DNA of 31,560 nucleotides, from positions 1-31,560 of IMG/VR virus record IMGVR_UViG_3300026512_000047, one strand, 5' to 3'. The DNA is from a virus. The first letter of the stretch is position 1. Each line of letters begins with the position of its first letter. Below the pieces are notes generated by a model. It saw only the letters and a program-made list of their open reading frames with translations, searched no databases and was not told the DNA's origin. Positions 14,287-23,477 of the stretch are shown here, piece after piece. A program made the translations under genes and the position numbers.

Positions 14287-16908
14287 TTAAATTATAATTG
14301 GTATTATTTCTACATCTTGTTTTGTTGTGTAAACATATTCCGGAGTATAAAAATACATGTCTTCTTTTTTCATATTTTTTATTAGATCTCTATAAATAAT
14401 ATCAGTTTCAGGATGTATTATTCTAACATAGTTTACATCATCCAAGTTGTGTAATAAATCTGTTATTTTTGATAAATAAATACTATTTTGTATACCACGG
14501 CTATTAACATAATCAACTACTAAATTTTTACATTTATCAACAAGAGTATTAGAAATCGCATTTGAATGAACTTCAATTGTAAATTTTAATGGTAGATCAT
14601 AGTATGGTAATACCCATCTTCTTCCATCTGTTGCATAAATTAAATTATTTAAATTATTTCTTATTAACGTTCCTCTACCAACTCTTTTAGGAACCCATCT
14701 TACTCCATCAGAAAATAAGATATTACCAGAATAAGTGTAATATTCATATGTTGTGTCATTTATATCTGAAATTGCTATAAATTTTCCTTTATATTCTTGA
14801 AGTGTTGGATCAGGAATATCAGCAGGTTGTGTAAATATTCCTTCAACACAATAATCTGGTTCAGAATATTTTATATTGTATGTTTTACCAATGGTTTTTG
14901 CAAACTTACCAGAAATATTAACATTCATCATTCGTGTATCATGTTCATTTACACGTTGTATTAAATCAGAAATTGCTTGTAATTGTATTTTATTTTGCTC
15001 GTCTCTTGTTAATCCATCCCAGTACGTTTTTTCAAAAACAGGAACATCTAATCCAAGATATTCTGATGGATTATCACCTATAATATGACTGTAAGTTATA
15101 TTATTTAATGAAAACTGTATTTCATTTGTACTTTCATACTGTGTTGATATAACTTCTGTACCACTATTTATATTCGTTTCATAATTTGTTATTATAATTT
15201 TATTAACATTTTCTACATCTTTTCTTAATTTTTTATAAGTAAATTTCATAATATTATTATTTTCAATAAATTCAGTATTATCTGGGTCCATGACAATATT
15301 CCCACTTGGAGATACTAACGTTAATGTTTGTCTGAATGTATTGTATGCTACATCAGTTACAACTATATATGATTCAAATTGTATCATATCATATTCAGAT
15401 AAATATTCTGATGAACATTTTGACAGTATTGATTTTGCAATGTCATGGTTCTGTGGATCTGTTTTCTTATATGTTGTATTAAATGTGAATAAAATAAATG
15501 GTTTTACAAAAAAGTAATTTACAACTTTTTTATCTAAGTCTGTCTTTATTGTAAATGGACATATCCATTCCTTATCTTCATAATTAAATATTGTTTGTGG
15601 TTTTAATTCTACATCTGTGTCATATGGTAATTTTATTGGTATAGAATTTGTCCATGCTATCTTTTTATTGTAATTTATAACAAGGTACAAATCTACATCA
15701 TTACATGTTAGATCAGAACGTTTCAATATAGGTTCAGAAACAATATTTGTGTCTATTTCTAGTACATCTGGTAAATTTACATAATCCTCTCTGGAAACTA
15801 TACGTTTTATCATTTTCAATGATGAAATTGAATTTCTTTTTATTTCATCCAGTGTTTCAAAGTTTCTACCACCTTCTGCTTCTTCCGTATTTATTACTGA
15901 ATATGCAACTACAAAGTCACTTATCATCTCGTCACCATGTTGAATTGTACCTGCCATTACATTTCCTGATTCACCTTTTGTTACTTTTAATATTACTTTT
16001 AATATTCCTTTTGGTTGTTTTCCAAATGCACCATTACCGAATAATAGTTCTACACCATTACTTGTTACTATAGCTTCAAAACCTTTTTCGTTTGGTGTTA
16101 ATAATGCAAGTTTTCTCTCTGGCCATATTTCATATACTCTATCATCATCGTCTATTACTCCATCATGGTTTGTATCACTGATAGCAGGCTCACTTACTAA
16201 TACTTTTATATCGACTATGTTATCGTCAGAATGTGGTAACTGTATTTTTTTATAAAAATATTCAAATGGTTGTAATTGTGGAATAATAAATTCATATTCC
16301 TGTTCTTCATATTGCTCTGCTTCTATTAAAAATGATAAGACACTTTTATCATTTACTATATTTACATTATATGGTACTGAATATTCACCATCTTCTTTTA
16401 TTACACGAATACTTATTTCTGTACCATTAACACTTATCTTTGTCTCATATTTAGATTTAAAAACGATATTATTTCCGGCATAAAAATTATGCCCCCTTGG
16501 AATAACTGCGGATATTGCAACAGGAATTCCACTCGATGGATTTGTTACTAACTGATCTTGCCCACCAAGATCCATTTGTATTAATAAGTTTACTTTAGCT
16601 GGAACTGCTTTTTTAGGCATATAATCCAAATAAGTTGACCAGTTAAGAATAGTATCCGGTAATTCAGATGTTACAAGTGTTGATTCTCTATATAGAAATG
16701 TAGTGTAGTATAATAAATCTGATAAATGATATGATAAAGCGTTAAGAACATATGTATTAAAAGCACTATCACTGTTATCTAATTGTTTACCAGAAACTAA
16801 AAATATCTTCGAATATTCTTCAAGTAATTTTTTTCTTATTTCTTCTCTACTTGTTGAAACGTCAACAATACTTTTACTTGTTGTTGTATTTATTGTATTA
16901 GTATCCAT
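14287..16908 (-). CDS. Baseplate wedge protein, T4 gp6-like / baseplate J-like, 873 aa
   Basis: The protein has the marks of gp6/gpJ-type wedge proteins: an N-terminal helical region with RESTLVTSELPDTILNWSTYLDYMPKKAVPA (residues 75-104), a central beta region, the motif FGNGAFGKQP at 290-299 (family pattern FGdG..G..P), then GGRNFETLDEIKRNSISSLKMIKRIVSREDYVNL at 346-379. It forms the dimeric ring that joins baseplate wedges. T4 gp6 is about 660 residues, so this one is longer, with extra C-terminal domains. Residues 245-256 (DTNHDGVIDDDD) are an EF-hand-like Ca2+ loop, unusual in this family. GGAG precedes the ATG. It follows the gp25-like gene and the 209-residue gene, the usual order in contractile-tail modules. 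Confidence 0.85.
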   Translation of the reverse strand: MDTNTINTTTSKSIVDVSTSREEIRKKLLEEYSKIFLVSGKQLDNSDSAFNTYVLNALSYHLSDLLYYTTFLYRESTLVTSELPDTILNWSTYLDYMPKKAVPAKVNLLIQMDLGGQDQLVTNPSSGIPVAISAVIPRGHNFYAGNNIVFKSKYETKISVNGTEISIRVIKEDGEYSVPYNVNIVNDKSVLSFLIEAEQYEEQEYEFIIPQLQPFEYFYKKIQLPHSDDNIVDIKVLVSEPAISDTNHDGVIDDDDRVYEIWPERKLALLTPNEKGFEAIVTSNGVELLFGNGAFGKQPKGILKVILKVTKGESGNVMAGTIQHGDEMISDFVVAYSVINTEEAEGGRNFETLDEIKRNSISSLKMIKRIVSREDYVNLPDVLEIDTNIVSEPILKRSDLTCNDVDLYLVINYNKKIAWTNSIPIKLPYDTDVELKPQTIFNYEDKEWICPFTIKTDLDKKVVNYFFVKPFILFTFNTTYKKTDPQNHDIAKSILSKCSSEYLSEYDMIQFESYIVVTDVAYNTFRQTLTLVSPSGNIVMDPDNTEFIENNNIMKFTYKKLRKDVENVNKIIITNYETNINSGTEVISTQYESTNEIQFSLNNITYSHIIGDNPSEYLGLDVPVFEKTYWDGLTRDEQNKIQLQAISDLIQRVNEHDTRMMNVNISGKFAKTIGKTYNIKYSEPDYCVEGIFTQPADIPDPTLQEYKGKFIAISDINDTTYEYYTYSGNILFSDGVRWVPKRVGRGTLIRNNLNNLIYATDGRRWVLPYYDLPLKFTIEVHSNAISNTLVDKCKNLVVDYVNSRGIQNSIYLSKITDLLHNLDDVNYVRIIHPETDIIYRDLIKNMKKEDMYFYTPEYVYTTKQDVEIIPIII

Positions 16909-16935
16909 ATGTTAAATCTCCTATTATTTTATTTT

Positions 16936-17565
16936 TTATATAGAGATAAACTTACTATTTTGTATAACTTTAGTTTGAAGTTCAGTTGTAACAGTGTGTA
17001 ACTTTGTTGTAGCTTGAACTATTAAATTATAATCCAATGGTTCATATATTTTATCTGATATCTCTGAGTAAGCATATATTCTTTCAACCTGTTGTTCGAC
17101 ATTATTTAAATCAAAGTATTGTTCCTTTAGTATTACTTTATATATTGGCGCTTTATTTCCTATATATGATTGTTCAAACGATGATACTTGATATACATCT
17201 GTAGTTTCACTTCCATTAACATAGAAAGAGATTAAATCAAGTGCTGTTGGTTCAAAATTTATTTTTGGAAATACACATTGAGTTTCAGTTGCTGTATTTA
17301 CACCGTAGTTATTTTGTTGAAATCTTGGATTAGTCTGTTGTGAATAAGCAACCGGAAAGTAATTTATTTTTATCCATTTATACCCTGAATAATTTCCAAC
17401 TCTTTCGTATGCACCAAACCGTAAAACTTCTTTATCATATATTGAATTTACACTATCAAACAAATAATATGTTACTAAGATGGACGTGAATTCATACTTA
17501 TAGTATAGATTAATCAGATCTAGAAAATTTCCAAGAAACTGATAATTTCTTATACTATTATACAT
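16936..17565 (-). CDS. Putative baseplate or tail structural protein, 209 aa
   Basis: Complete frame with AAAGGAG 7 nt before the ATG. The protein is Tyr-, Asn- and Gln-rich and largely beta-predicted (SGYKWIKINYFPVAYSQQTNPRFQQNNYGVNTATETQCVFPKI), typical of a virion structural protein, with no catalytic motif. It lies between gp25-like and gp6-like genes, where wedge components such as gp53-like proteins are usually encoded. I do not recognise the family; a role as a small wedge subunit is inferred from position alone. Confidence 0.7.
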   Translation of the reverse strand: MYNSIRNYQFLGNFLDLINLYYKYEFTSILVTYYLFDSVNSIYDKEVLRFGAYERVGNYSGYKWIKINYFPVAYSQQTNPRFQQNNYGVNTATETQCVFPKINFEPTALDLISFYVNGSETTDVYQVSSFEQSYIGNKAPIYKVILKEQYFDLNNVEQQVERIYAYSEISDKIYEPLDYNLIVQATTKLHTVTTELQTKVIQNSKFISI

Positions 17566-17581
17566 ATCACTTCTCCTTTAT

Positions 17582-17968
17582 TTAATTCACGTCCAACAAA
17601 CTAACATACTCATTAGTTGCTATAATTGAGACTCTTTTACTTATTTTCTGGTACAATAAAGCATCTATTTCTATTATTACACCTTTTCTATCGTTAGTAT
17701 ATAATACATTAACCGCATTAATGTATAGATCTTCAATCTGATCAAGACTGTATTCCACTTCAGCTTTTATATTTTCAATAGTCATCTCATCTGACAAATC
17801 AAATAAATATTTATATAATTCCGAACCTACTTCAGGATCTCCAATATATGTACCACGAGGTATGGATAATGTTTTCACTATTGCATCTATTATTGCATCC
17901 ATATCCTCCACAGTTAAAAAATCACCGTTAGGTGCTAAATTTTCAGTATATCTTACTAGTTTTATCAT
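17582..17968 (-). CDS. Baseplate wedge protein, GPW/gp25 family, 128 aa
   Basis: Length and pattern fit the GPW/gp25 family: an N-terminal segment, a helix EDMDAIIDAIVKTLSIPRGTYIGDPEVGSELYKYLF (residues 21-56) with the family's R-G/P-E-G turn, then the helix MTIENIKAEVEYSLDQI and a terminal beta part. In T4, gp25 is a small wedge protein that helps link wedge and sheath. The ribosome binding site is weak (GAG before the ATG), and the gene starts 24 nt after the preceding small gene, so translation may depend on coupling. Followed by the 209-residue and gp6-like genes. Confidence 0.85.
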   Translation of the reverse strand: MIKLVRYTENLAPNGDFLTVEDMDAIIDAIVKTLSIPRGTYIGDPEVGSELYKYLFDLSDEMTIENIKAEVEYSLDQIEDLYINAVNVLYTNDRKGVIIEIDALLYQKISKRVSIIATNEYVSLLDVN

Positions 17969-17992
17969 ACCGTATTTGTTCTCAATTTTTTA

Positions 17993-18214
17993 TCAATTTA
18001 ATAATTCTATTGAGTTTTCGGAATCTGATTTTTCTTTTTCTTTTATTTGTACAAATATTTCATATATCTGATTTAAATCCGGTATCGGCATTTTTAGTAA
18101 TGTTACAAAATCCATTTTCATGTAGTATGATAATGTGAACAGTGTTACTAATCGCTCACGTCTATATTTTAATATATCACTAAGCCTGAATGACGTTACG
18201 AAAAAATTGTTCAA
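17993..18214 (-). CDS. Small overlapping protein after the gp26-like gene, 73 aa
   Basis: This frame overlaps the end of the gp26-like gene by 35 nt if started at TTG 18214-18212, which has GAGGAG 10 nt upstream; an upstream GTG at 18247 has no ribosome binding site. The product (NNFFVTSFRLSDILKYRRE..., KMPIPDLNQIYEIFVQIKEKE) is helical and charged at its C-terminus. The overlap is in the +1 (equivalently -2) frame, with a T-run (six T) just before the upstream stop. It could therefore be an independent coupled gene or a frameshift extension of the gp26-like protein, as for tail assembly chaperone pairs. Independent start favoured. Confidence 0.55.
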   Translation of the reverse strand: MNNFFVTSFRLSDILKYRRERLVTLFTLSYYMKMDFVTLLKMPIPDLNQIYEIFVQIKEKEKSDSENSIELLN

Positions 18215-18956
18215 TAAAGTCCAACTCCTCTGTATACATATTACCACAATGTTTACATTTAATTTTTATTTCAGTTTTAAAATAATACTTGTCAAATACA
18301 TCAACAAGTTTTTGCTTCATATTTCTTATTACCATTGCTGGTTGATTTTTAATTATAGTTATAATTTCCATGATGTTTTTATCCAATAGAAGTTCACCTT
18401 TATCTGATGTTATCTTATCAAGGTATAATAATATATTGATAATAGACGGATCAATTTCCATACCTTCTATTGTATCTGATAATAATGTTTCTTTTCTTAA
18501 TGTTGGTGCTTTAAATACCAAGTTTAATGGTGTTCCATCTATACCCTGTACAGAAAATATTTCCTTTAGATTAAGAAAATCAAATGGTGTTTTTCCCTTA
18601 TCATAGGGAACCATTTTAGAATGCTTATCAAGAAGTATTTTATTTTGATTTAATTTACCACATTGTGGACATTGTGTTTTTGATATATATTCATTTCCAT
18701 AAGAAATATGATATAATCCAGCAACTAAAGCTAATCTATCCATTATAGTTGTATTGTTTAAAAAATCATCTTCAGATTTTATAGCATCCGGTTTTTCTAA
18801 TAATGTCTTATATAATACTTTGTTAAATTGTTTAGTAATACCACTTTCAGATGCCACGACTACTGATTTTAAGTCCAATTCATCACCGTAACTCAACGCT
18901 TGTATTTTATATTTTGCATTAGTTTGTGGTGTTATTACTTCATATGATAGCTCCAT
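18180..18956 (-). CDS. T4 gp26-like baseplate protein with Zn-ribbon, 258 aa
   Basis: The protein starts MELSYEVITPQTNAKYKIQALSYGDELDL, then has CPQC at residues 96-99 and CKHC at 234-237, a split zinc-ribbon typical of T4 gp26-like baseplate proteins (T4_baseplate family). In T4 gp26 contributes to baseplate hub assembly. Length (T4 gp26 about 208 aa) is slightly greater. AAAGGAGG precedes the ATG. The gene ends in TAG immediately followed by TGA, and its end overlaps a small gene in another frame. Between the tube gene and the gp25-like gene, its place is as expected for a contractile tail cluster. Confidence 0.7.
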   Translation of the reverse strand: MELSYEVITPQTNAKYKIQALSYGDELDLKSVVVASESGITKQFNKVLYKTLLEKPDAIKSEDDFLNNTTIMDRLALVAGLYHISYGNEYISKTQCPQCGKLNQNKILLDKHSKMVPYDKGKTPFDFLNLKEIFSVQGIDGTPLNLVFKAPTLRKETLLSDTIEGMEIDPSIINILLYLDKITSDKGELLLDKNIMEIITIIKNQPAMVIRNMKQKLVDVFDKYYFKTEIKIKCKHCGNMYTEELDFIEQFFRNVIQA

Positions 18957-18970
18957 AAGAAATTCCTCCT

Positions 18971-19183
18971 TTAATTTAATTTATTAATGTCTGAATCAAA
19001 ATTTGTTATTTTATTATTTTCATCTTCCATTGCATGTTTGTACCCATGGATAAATGCACTCTTATAATGGAACTTTATTTTTTTGATAACATCAGAATCC
19101 TCACAATGTGTTTGCAATAATGATTCAATATATGACCAATGTTCATCAGCCAATTTTTTGGCATTAATCATTGACGCTGGCAT
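18971..19183 (-). CDS. Small conserved-looking tail-cluster protein, 70 aa
   Basis: The start is the ATG at 19183 (MPASMINAKK), 5 nt after GAAGGAGG; an upstream ATG at 19198 overlaps this ribosome binding site and is rejected. The product is a short helical acidic protein with DEHWSYIESLLQTHCEDSDVIKKIKFHYKSAFIHGYKHAMED. The pattern HYKSAFIHGYKHxxED feels familiar from small proteins next to tail genes in other large phages, but I cannot name a family. Placed between tube and gp26-like genes and ending 14 nt before the latter. Confidence 0.7.
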   Translation of the reverse strand: MPASMINAKKLADEHWSYIESLLQTHCEDSDVIKKIKFHYKSAFIHGYKHAMEDENNKITNFDSDINKLN

Positions 19184-19256
19184 AATAACCTCCTTCAAAC
19201 AAAATTAAAATAAATTTGTTTATATTATTGATTTGTTCTAAAAAAAATAAAAAATA

Positions 19257-19286
19257 TGGAATGTGCAAAAGAGTATGCACATTCCA
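19257..19286 (-). terminator. Terminator after the tail tube gene
   Basis: TGGAATGTGCA (19257-19267) pairs with TGCACATTCCA (19276-19286). On the minus strand the hairpin is followed by a long T-rich run (19256-19240). It lies 18 nt after the tube gene stop and would let tube mRNA be made separately from the downstream baseplate genes. Confidence 0.85.
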
Positions 19287-19304
19287 AAAATTTATAGTTT
19301 TATA

Positions 19305-20024
19305 TTATTGTCCGCTCCAATGTAAGAATTCGTCTCTTGCTTGTCCAATAGTTTCAATTATTGTACTTGCCATACCAGATACAAAACTCTGACCAGTAGC
19401 TGGACCGTTATCAGATCCTCTCCAAATATTATCTACGTTGAAATCAACATCTATTTCAACTTTATCATTTGTTGCTATATCTAAGTTGAAAGAATCGAAT
19501 GGATCTTTCTGTGGGAACATACCAGTTAATAAATCTGCAGTTTCAATTGTTTTTCCATCTGGTTTAGTTGTTATATAATATCCAGTTGCAGAATACTTTG
19601 TTTTAGTATATTCTGGTCCTTGTAATTGTGATGCACCAGTTCTTATATCTCTAATCATATTTACCCAACCGGATATTATGTTTTTAATTATAGCACCAGA
19701 TACTTCAACAAATGCTAATGTAGCTTGTTCACTTACATCAATATTTGTTGGATATGACCATTTTTTACCACCAAGTCCATTGATTGTTGTTTTATTCAAT
19801 GTTACAGTTGGTAGAGTAACCCTTATACATAGAGCAGATAGTGCTTTCTGTATTTCTTTATTAGACATAGTTCCTACATAATTTTGAAGATTATCTGGCA
19901 ATTTGTCAAAATAAAAAAATCCATACCCACTTATGAATGGATCTGCTACAGCTGGTTCAGTAGTACCACCGAACGATCTAGTGAATAAGTTATTATAAAT
20001 TGGTTTCTGTACATTACCTATCAT
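19305..20024 (-). CDS. Tail tube protein, T4 gp19-like, 239 aa
   Basis: A 239-residue protein directly downstream of the sheath, with AAAGGAGG before the ATG. It has the features of contractile tail tube subunits: an early VTLPTVTLNKTTINGLGGKKWSYPTNIDVSEQATLAFVEVSG segment (residues 69-111), then NIISGWVNMIRDIRTG. The C-terminal half (KVEIDVDFNVDNIWRG) is beta-rich. T4 gp19 is 163 residues, so this is longer. It polymerises around the tape measure to form the inner tube. It has its own terminator downstream, and another hairpin separates it from the sheath gene, which fits high and independent expression. Confidence 0.85.
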   Translation of the reverse strand: MIGNVQKPIYNNLFTRSFGGTTEPAVADPFISGYGFFYFDKLPDNLQNYVGTMSNKEIQKALSALCIRVTLPTVTLNKTTINGLGGKKWSYPTNIDVSEQATLAFVEVSGAIIKNIISGWVNMIRDIRTGASQLQGPEYTKTKYSATGYYITTKPDGKTIETADLLTGMFPQKDPFDSFNLDIATNDKVEIDVDFNVDNIWRGSDNGPATGQSFVSGMASTIIETIGQARDEFLHWSGQ

Positions 20025-20052
20025 TTTGTTTCCTCCTTTGATTATTTAAGAC

Positions 20053-20090
20053 CTATACCCTACAAAATAAATAAAAAATGTAGGGTATAG
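20053..20090 (-). terminator. Terminator or processing hairpin after the sheath gene
   Basis: CTATACCCTACA (20053-20064) and TGTAGGGTATAG (20079-20090) pair over 12 bp with a 14-nt loop containing an A run (T run on the minus strand). It lies between the sheath stop (20121) and the tube start (20024). Confidence 0.65.
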
Positions 20091-20120
20091 ATCATGTTAC
20101 GATATTACACTACTCTTGTT

Positions 20121-22763
20121 TTATTTTATGTAGAAGTCTAAGAAGAGTTTCTCAAGATCTCTCATAGGTTCAAGAACTATAGCTGCTCTTGCTTCTTTCT
20201 TTCTTCTCATATATTCATCAGCGAAAACTTTTACGCTGTAATCATAAAGTCCTCTTGCTTCTTTAACTTCTTTTAAGAATGCAGCAATTCCGTTCTCAAT
20301 TTCTTTCCATGTATACACATCGTTCAAATCAAATATAAAGTATCTTGTATAGTTTTCTAATGCTCTCTTTATATAAAGCACAGTTCTTACTATATTAAGG
20401 TTTTGCATTGCATCTGGTTTTCTATGTGCTGTTAACTGACCCCACAATACAGTTCCTTCTCTAAAGTGAACAGTTGGGTTAATCTGATTTAGATAGAATG
20501 TATCTCTATCTGTTTGGTTAGGACTATATCTCAACTGTTTAATTCCTTCAGCCATACCTCTTTCGAAACCAGCGACTGCATACCATACAGGATTGATTCT
20601 ATCATTCATGGCAATTAGCCATGCAGTATGATAAACAGGAGATACCCATATATCTTTACCACTATATGGCTCTCTGATTTTTCTATATGGCTCATAAAGT
20701 GCAGCATACCATGTATTGTAATAATAAATTTCACTTCTTTTCTTAAGTGCAACTTCTGCAGATAGGTTATCATCAAGGTCAAGAATAGCTATACAATCTC
20801 TTCTTAGTTTAGTTAATTCAACGGCTTTATCTTTTACATCTCTTGGATATCCACCTGCAAATACTAAATCAAACCATATATTATCAACAGACAATACATT
20901 ATTATCAGTTATTCCTGCATACGCATTAGTTAGTATTTTAGTTGCAACTGCAGTATCAATTTCATTAGTAGCTGGGTTAATAAGAGTTCCAAGTGAACCT
21001 GCTGACAAGTCTCTATCTTCTGCAGCATCCGTAAAATACTGATGTGCATTAACAAACGTATAGTCTGCAATGTCTATAACATCGTCTTTAGTTTTCATTG
21101 TTGTATATTCCATATATGGATCATACTTTATAATTTTACCGAATCCAACATGGATATACATTTCACCATCTTTCTTATTATAAATTAGTTCACCAGCAGG
21201 AACTATTTCTGTATTATGATATGGATCATACGATGGACTTGGGTCATATGGTGCGTGTGTTATTATATATGAAGGTTTATCGTATAAATATCCTTGTGCT
21301 TTATCTTTTACGAAATAATATTTTATATCCGGGTTGTCATCTGGAATATCGTCTGTCTTATATACTATATCATCAACAACGTAAGTTCCTGTAACTTTTC
21401 TGTATGGTGATACATATGGTGCATCATCAAATATCTGTTTGGAACTTACCATTATATGGGTTTTAGTTTCATCGAAATGTTCTTCATCAAGATAAACTCT
21501 AATATCATTTGGATATTTATTTAAAATATTCGTTATAAATAGTGATTCACCGCTATCATCAGTTTCACCCGGATCGAATGATACATAATACGGAGTTTCA
21601 ATTAAGTGATATTGATTATCTTCTTTCTTTTCAAAAATCTGGATTTCAAATCTGTTATCATAATTTTCCAATATTCTTGCTTTTATTCTATAATTGTTAT
21701 AATAATCTCCTCTACCTCTACCTCTTATCATAAACAATGGATAAACTTCTTCGTATGCGTAATGACCACCGGCTGGTGCATATGTATAACTTGCAGTATC
21801 ATCAACGAATACTATTTCATCTGATGTATCTACTTCGATTATATATATTTTTGATCCATCATAAGATTTAACAAATCTGTGTGGTATTTCATCGTTATTA
21901 GGATCATATGTCGTAGTTAGTTTTTCAGGTTTGACATAAACTCTTCTTGTAGGATCATTAGGATAAGGATATGCATACTGCCAATGTGGATCTGTATTAT
22001 CAGTAATTATTTCTGCTTTGAGTTTGTATATAGATGATCCATCATTTCCAAGTATATATGTTGGTTCAACTTTTATTCCTGGTAATCTAGAAATCGGTAT
22101 AAGTGTTGGTTTTGCATGGTTTCCAGTTGTATCCGTTCCACCATACATTCTAAACGTTATTGTTTCTCCACCAGTAGTTTGTCCCTGAATATATATTGGT
22201 GGCAATAATGTAAAACTATTTCCATCAAAAACATCAGGTATTACATCTTCTTTAGTTATATTTTCAATAGATGATACTCTACCTTCTAGTTTATATTCCT
22301 GAAAATATGTCTCATTTGTTGTAGCTGTTCCAACTCCATATATGGATTCTTTATTATCACCCATATATTTTACTGATGTCCACTGAATATCTGGGTTGTT
22401 TGGTTCATTAAAATCTACGCTTCCACCATCAGTAATTTTTACAGTAGGTCTTTTTACTAACCAGTATGCTAAGTTTGCATATGTTGCATCATCTGGCAAT
22501 ACTCTTATGTAGTATAAACTTGGAGATGCTGTAACAAACCTCTCACCAATAAGAGAACCATGTGCCCATCTTTTAAATCTGTTTACATTTGGTTTTCCGG
22601 TTTCTTTGATAAAATCTGTTTTTGAAGAAACATACTGTAATGAACTGTCTTCACCTTTATCAGAAATTATACATATGAATCCATTACTTGATGGTACTTG
22701 TTCAACATAGCTGTCTAAAACTGTTATTTTACTATAAACACCTGGTGATATTGCATTATTCAT
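20121..22763 (-). CDS. Tail sheath protein, 880 aa
   Basis: The N-terminus (SPGVYSKITVLDSYVEQVPSSNGFICIISDKG, residues 6-37) and the long C-terminal domain fit contractile sheath proteins. The latter includes ERGMAEGIKQLRYSPNQTDRDTFYLNQINPTVHFREGTVLWGQLTAH, RTVLYIKRALENYTRYFIFDLND and the final VLEPMRDLEKLFLDFYIK. T4 gp18 is 659 residues; here about 220 extra residues form an insertion in the middle, rich in Tyr, Asp and Pro (around residues 150-560), likely surface-exposed. GGGAGGG precedes the ATG. Followed by a hairpin and the tube gene, the standard sheath-tube order. Confidence 0.9.
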   Translation of the reverse strand: MNNAISPGVYSKITVLDSYVEQVPSSNGFICIISDKGEDSSLQYVSSKTDFIKETGKPNVNRFKRWAHGSLIGERFVTASPSLYYIRVLPDDATYANLAYWLVKRPTVKITDGGSVDFNEPNNPDIQWTSVKYMGDNKESIYGVGTATTNETYFQEYKLEGRVSSIENITKEDVIPDVFDGNSFTLLPPIYIQGQTTGGETITFRMYGGTDTTGNHAKPTLIPISRLPGIKVEPTYILGNDGSSIYKLKAEIITDNTDPHWQYAYPYPNDPTRRVYVKPEKLTTTYDPNNDEIPHRFVKSYDGSKIYIIEVDTSDEIVFVDDTASYTYAPAGGHYAYEEVYPLFMIRGRGRGDYYNNYRIKARILENYDNRFEIQIFEKKEDNQYHLIETPYYVSFDPGETDDSGESLFITNILNKYPNDIRVYLDEEHFDETKTHIMVSSKQIFDDAPYVSPYRKVTGTYVVDDIVYKTDDIPDDNPDIKYYFVKDKAQGYLYDKPSYIITHAPYDPSPSYDPYHNTEIVPAGELIYNKKDGEMYIHVGFGKIIKYDPYMEYTTMKTKDDVIDIADYTFVNAHQYFTDAAEDRDLSAGSLGTLINPATNEIDTAVATKILTNAYAGITDNNVLSVDNIWFDLVFAGGYPRDVKDKAVELTKLRRDCIAILDLDDNLSAEVALKKRSEIYYYNTWYAALYEPYRKIREPYSGKDIWVSPVYHTAWLIAMNDRINPVWYAVAGFERGMAEGIKQLRYSPNQTDRDTFYLNQINPTVHFREGTVLWGQLTAHRKPDAMQNLNIVRTVLYIKRALENYTRYFIFDLNDVYTWKEIENGIAAFLKEVKEARGLYDYSVKVFADEYMRRKKEARAAIVLEPMRDLEKLFLDFYIK

Positions 22764-22784
22764 TTCTTCCCTCCCTTGTTATTT

Positions 22785-23411
22785 TTAGCTATATATATAC
22801 CATAGTATTTGAAGAGCTAAATTAGTGCTCTTTACTATTGATGGAAATGTAACATGTGCAAATAGTTGGAATTTATCAGCTTTATTTGGATCTGCTTCTG
22901 GTTTATCACTATTTGCAATCCATAATCCAGCCTCATTAATATTTATATTGTTTGCTTCTGTCTCATCTAACGTAACATTTGCCTGTGCAATTAAATATCT
23001 ATTTGAATTTGCATTATCTTGAACGAATGACAAATCCTGAATTGGTTTCTTTTTACCACCATCTGCATATAATGTTGTGTTGTTACCTATTACTATCTCA
23101 TGACATAACTCAGTATCAGTACTTAATGGTGGATTTGGATTTAATGGATCTGTAGTTGGTGCGCCACCATCACCGAATGAAATCCATGAAATAAACCAAT
23201 CCTTATTATCATTATAGTATGACAAATCTGTATTGTTTTTATTAAATATTCTTGACAATAGCCATTCTCTTCCTGTGTATACAATTAAATTGCTTTTCGC
23301 TACGAGTTTTTTATCTTCACCTTTTATTTTAGCATAAACTTCAACAAATCCTTTATTCATTGAATCACCTCTTGGAAGTGATTCATATATAGTTATCTTT
23401 TTAGGTTTCAT
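22785..23411 (-). CDS. Putative phage structural protein, 208 aa
   Basis: Complete frame with GGAGG 9 nt before the ATG. After a charged start (MKPKKITIYESLPRGDSMNKGFVEVYAKI) comes a beta-rich part with VYTGREWLLSRIFNK, ISWISFGDGGAPTTDPLNPNPPLSTDTELCHEIVIG and NININEAGLWIANSD; the end is FPSIVKSTNLALQILWYIYS. The FGDGGAPTTDPLNPNPP stretch is typical of tail-fibre or baseplate-decorating proteins of gut phages. No membrane segment. Located directly upstream of the sheath gene, it is probably a virion protein. Exact role unknown. Confidence 0.65.
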   Translation of the reverse strand: MKPKKITIYESLPRGDSMNKGFVEVYAKIKGEDKKLVAKSNLIVYTGREWLLSRIFNKNNTDLSYYNDNKDWFISWISFGDGGAPTTDPLNPNPPLSTDTELCHEIVIGNNTTLYADGGKKKPIQDLSFVQDNANSNRYLIAQANVTLDETEANNININEAGLWIANSDKPEADPNKADKFQLFAHVTFPSIVKSTNLALQILWYIYS

Positions 23412-23477
23412 ATATTTTTACCTCCAGTTTACTACTTTATTTGTTCTCATTTTTTCATATTTTTGTTATATATATTT

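Noticed and set aside
18180-18182. Stop-codon reassignment (TAG followed by TGA at the end of the gp26-like gene)
   Set aside because: Other genes end in TAA, TAG or TGA at expected places, and no gene needs read-through to give a full-length product.
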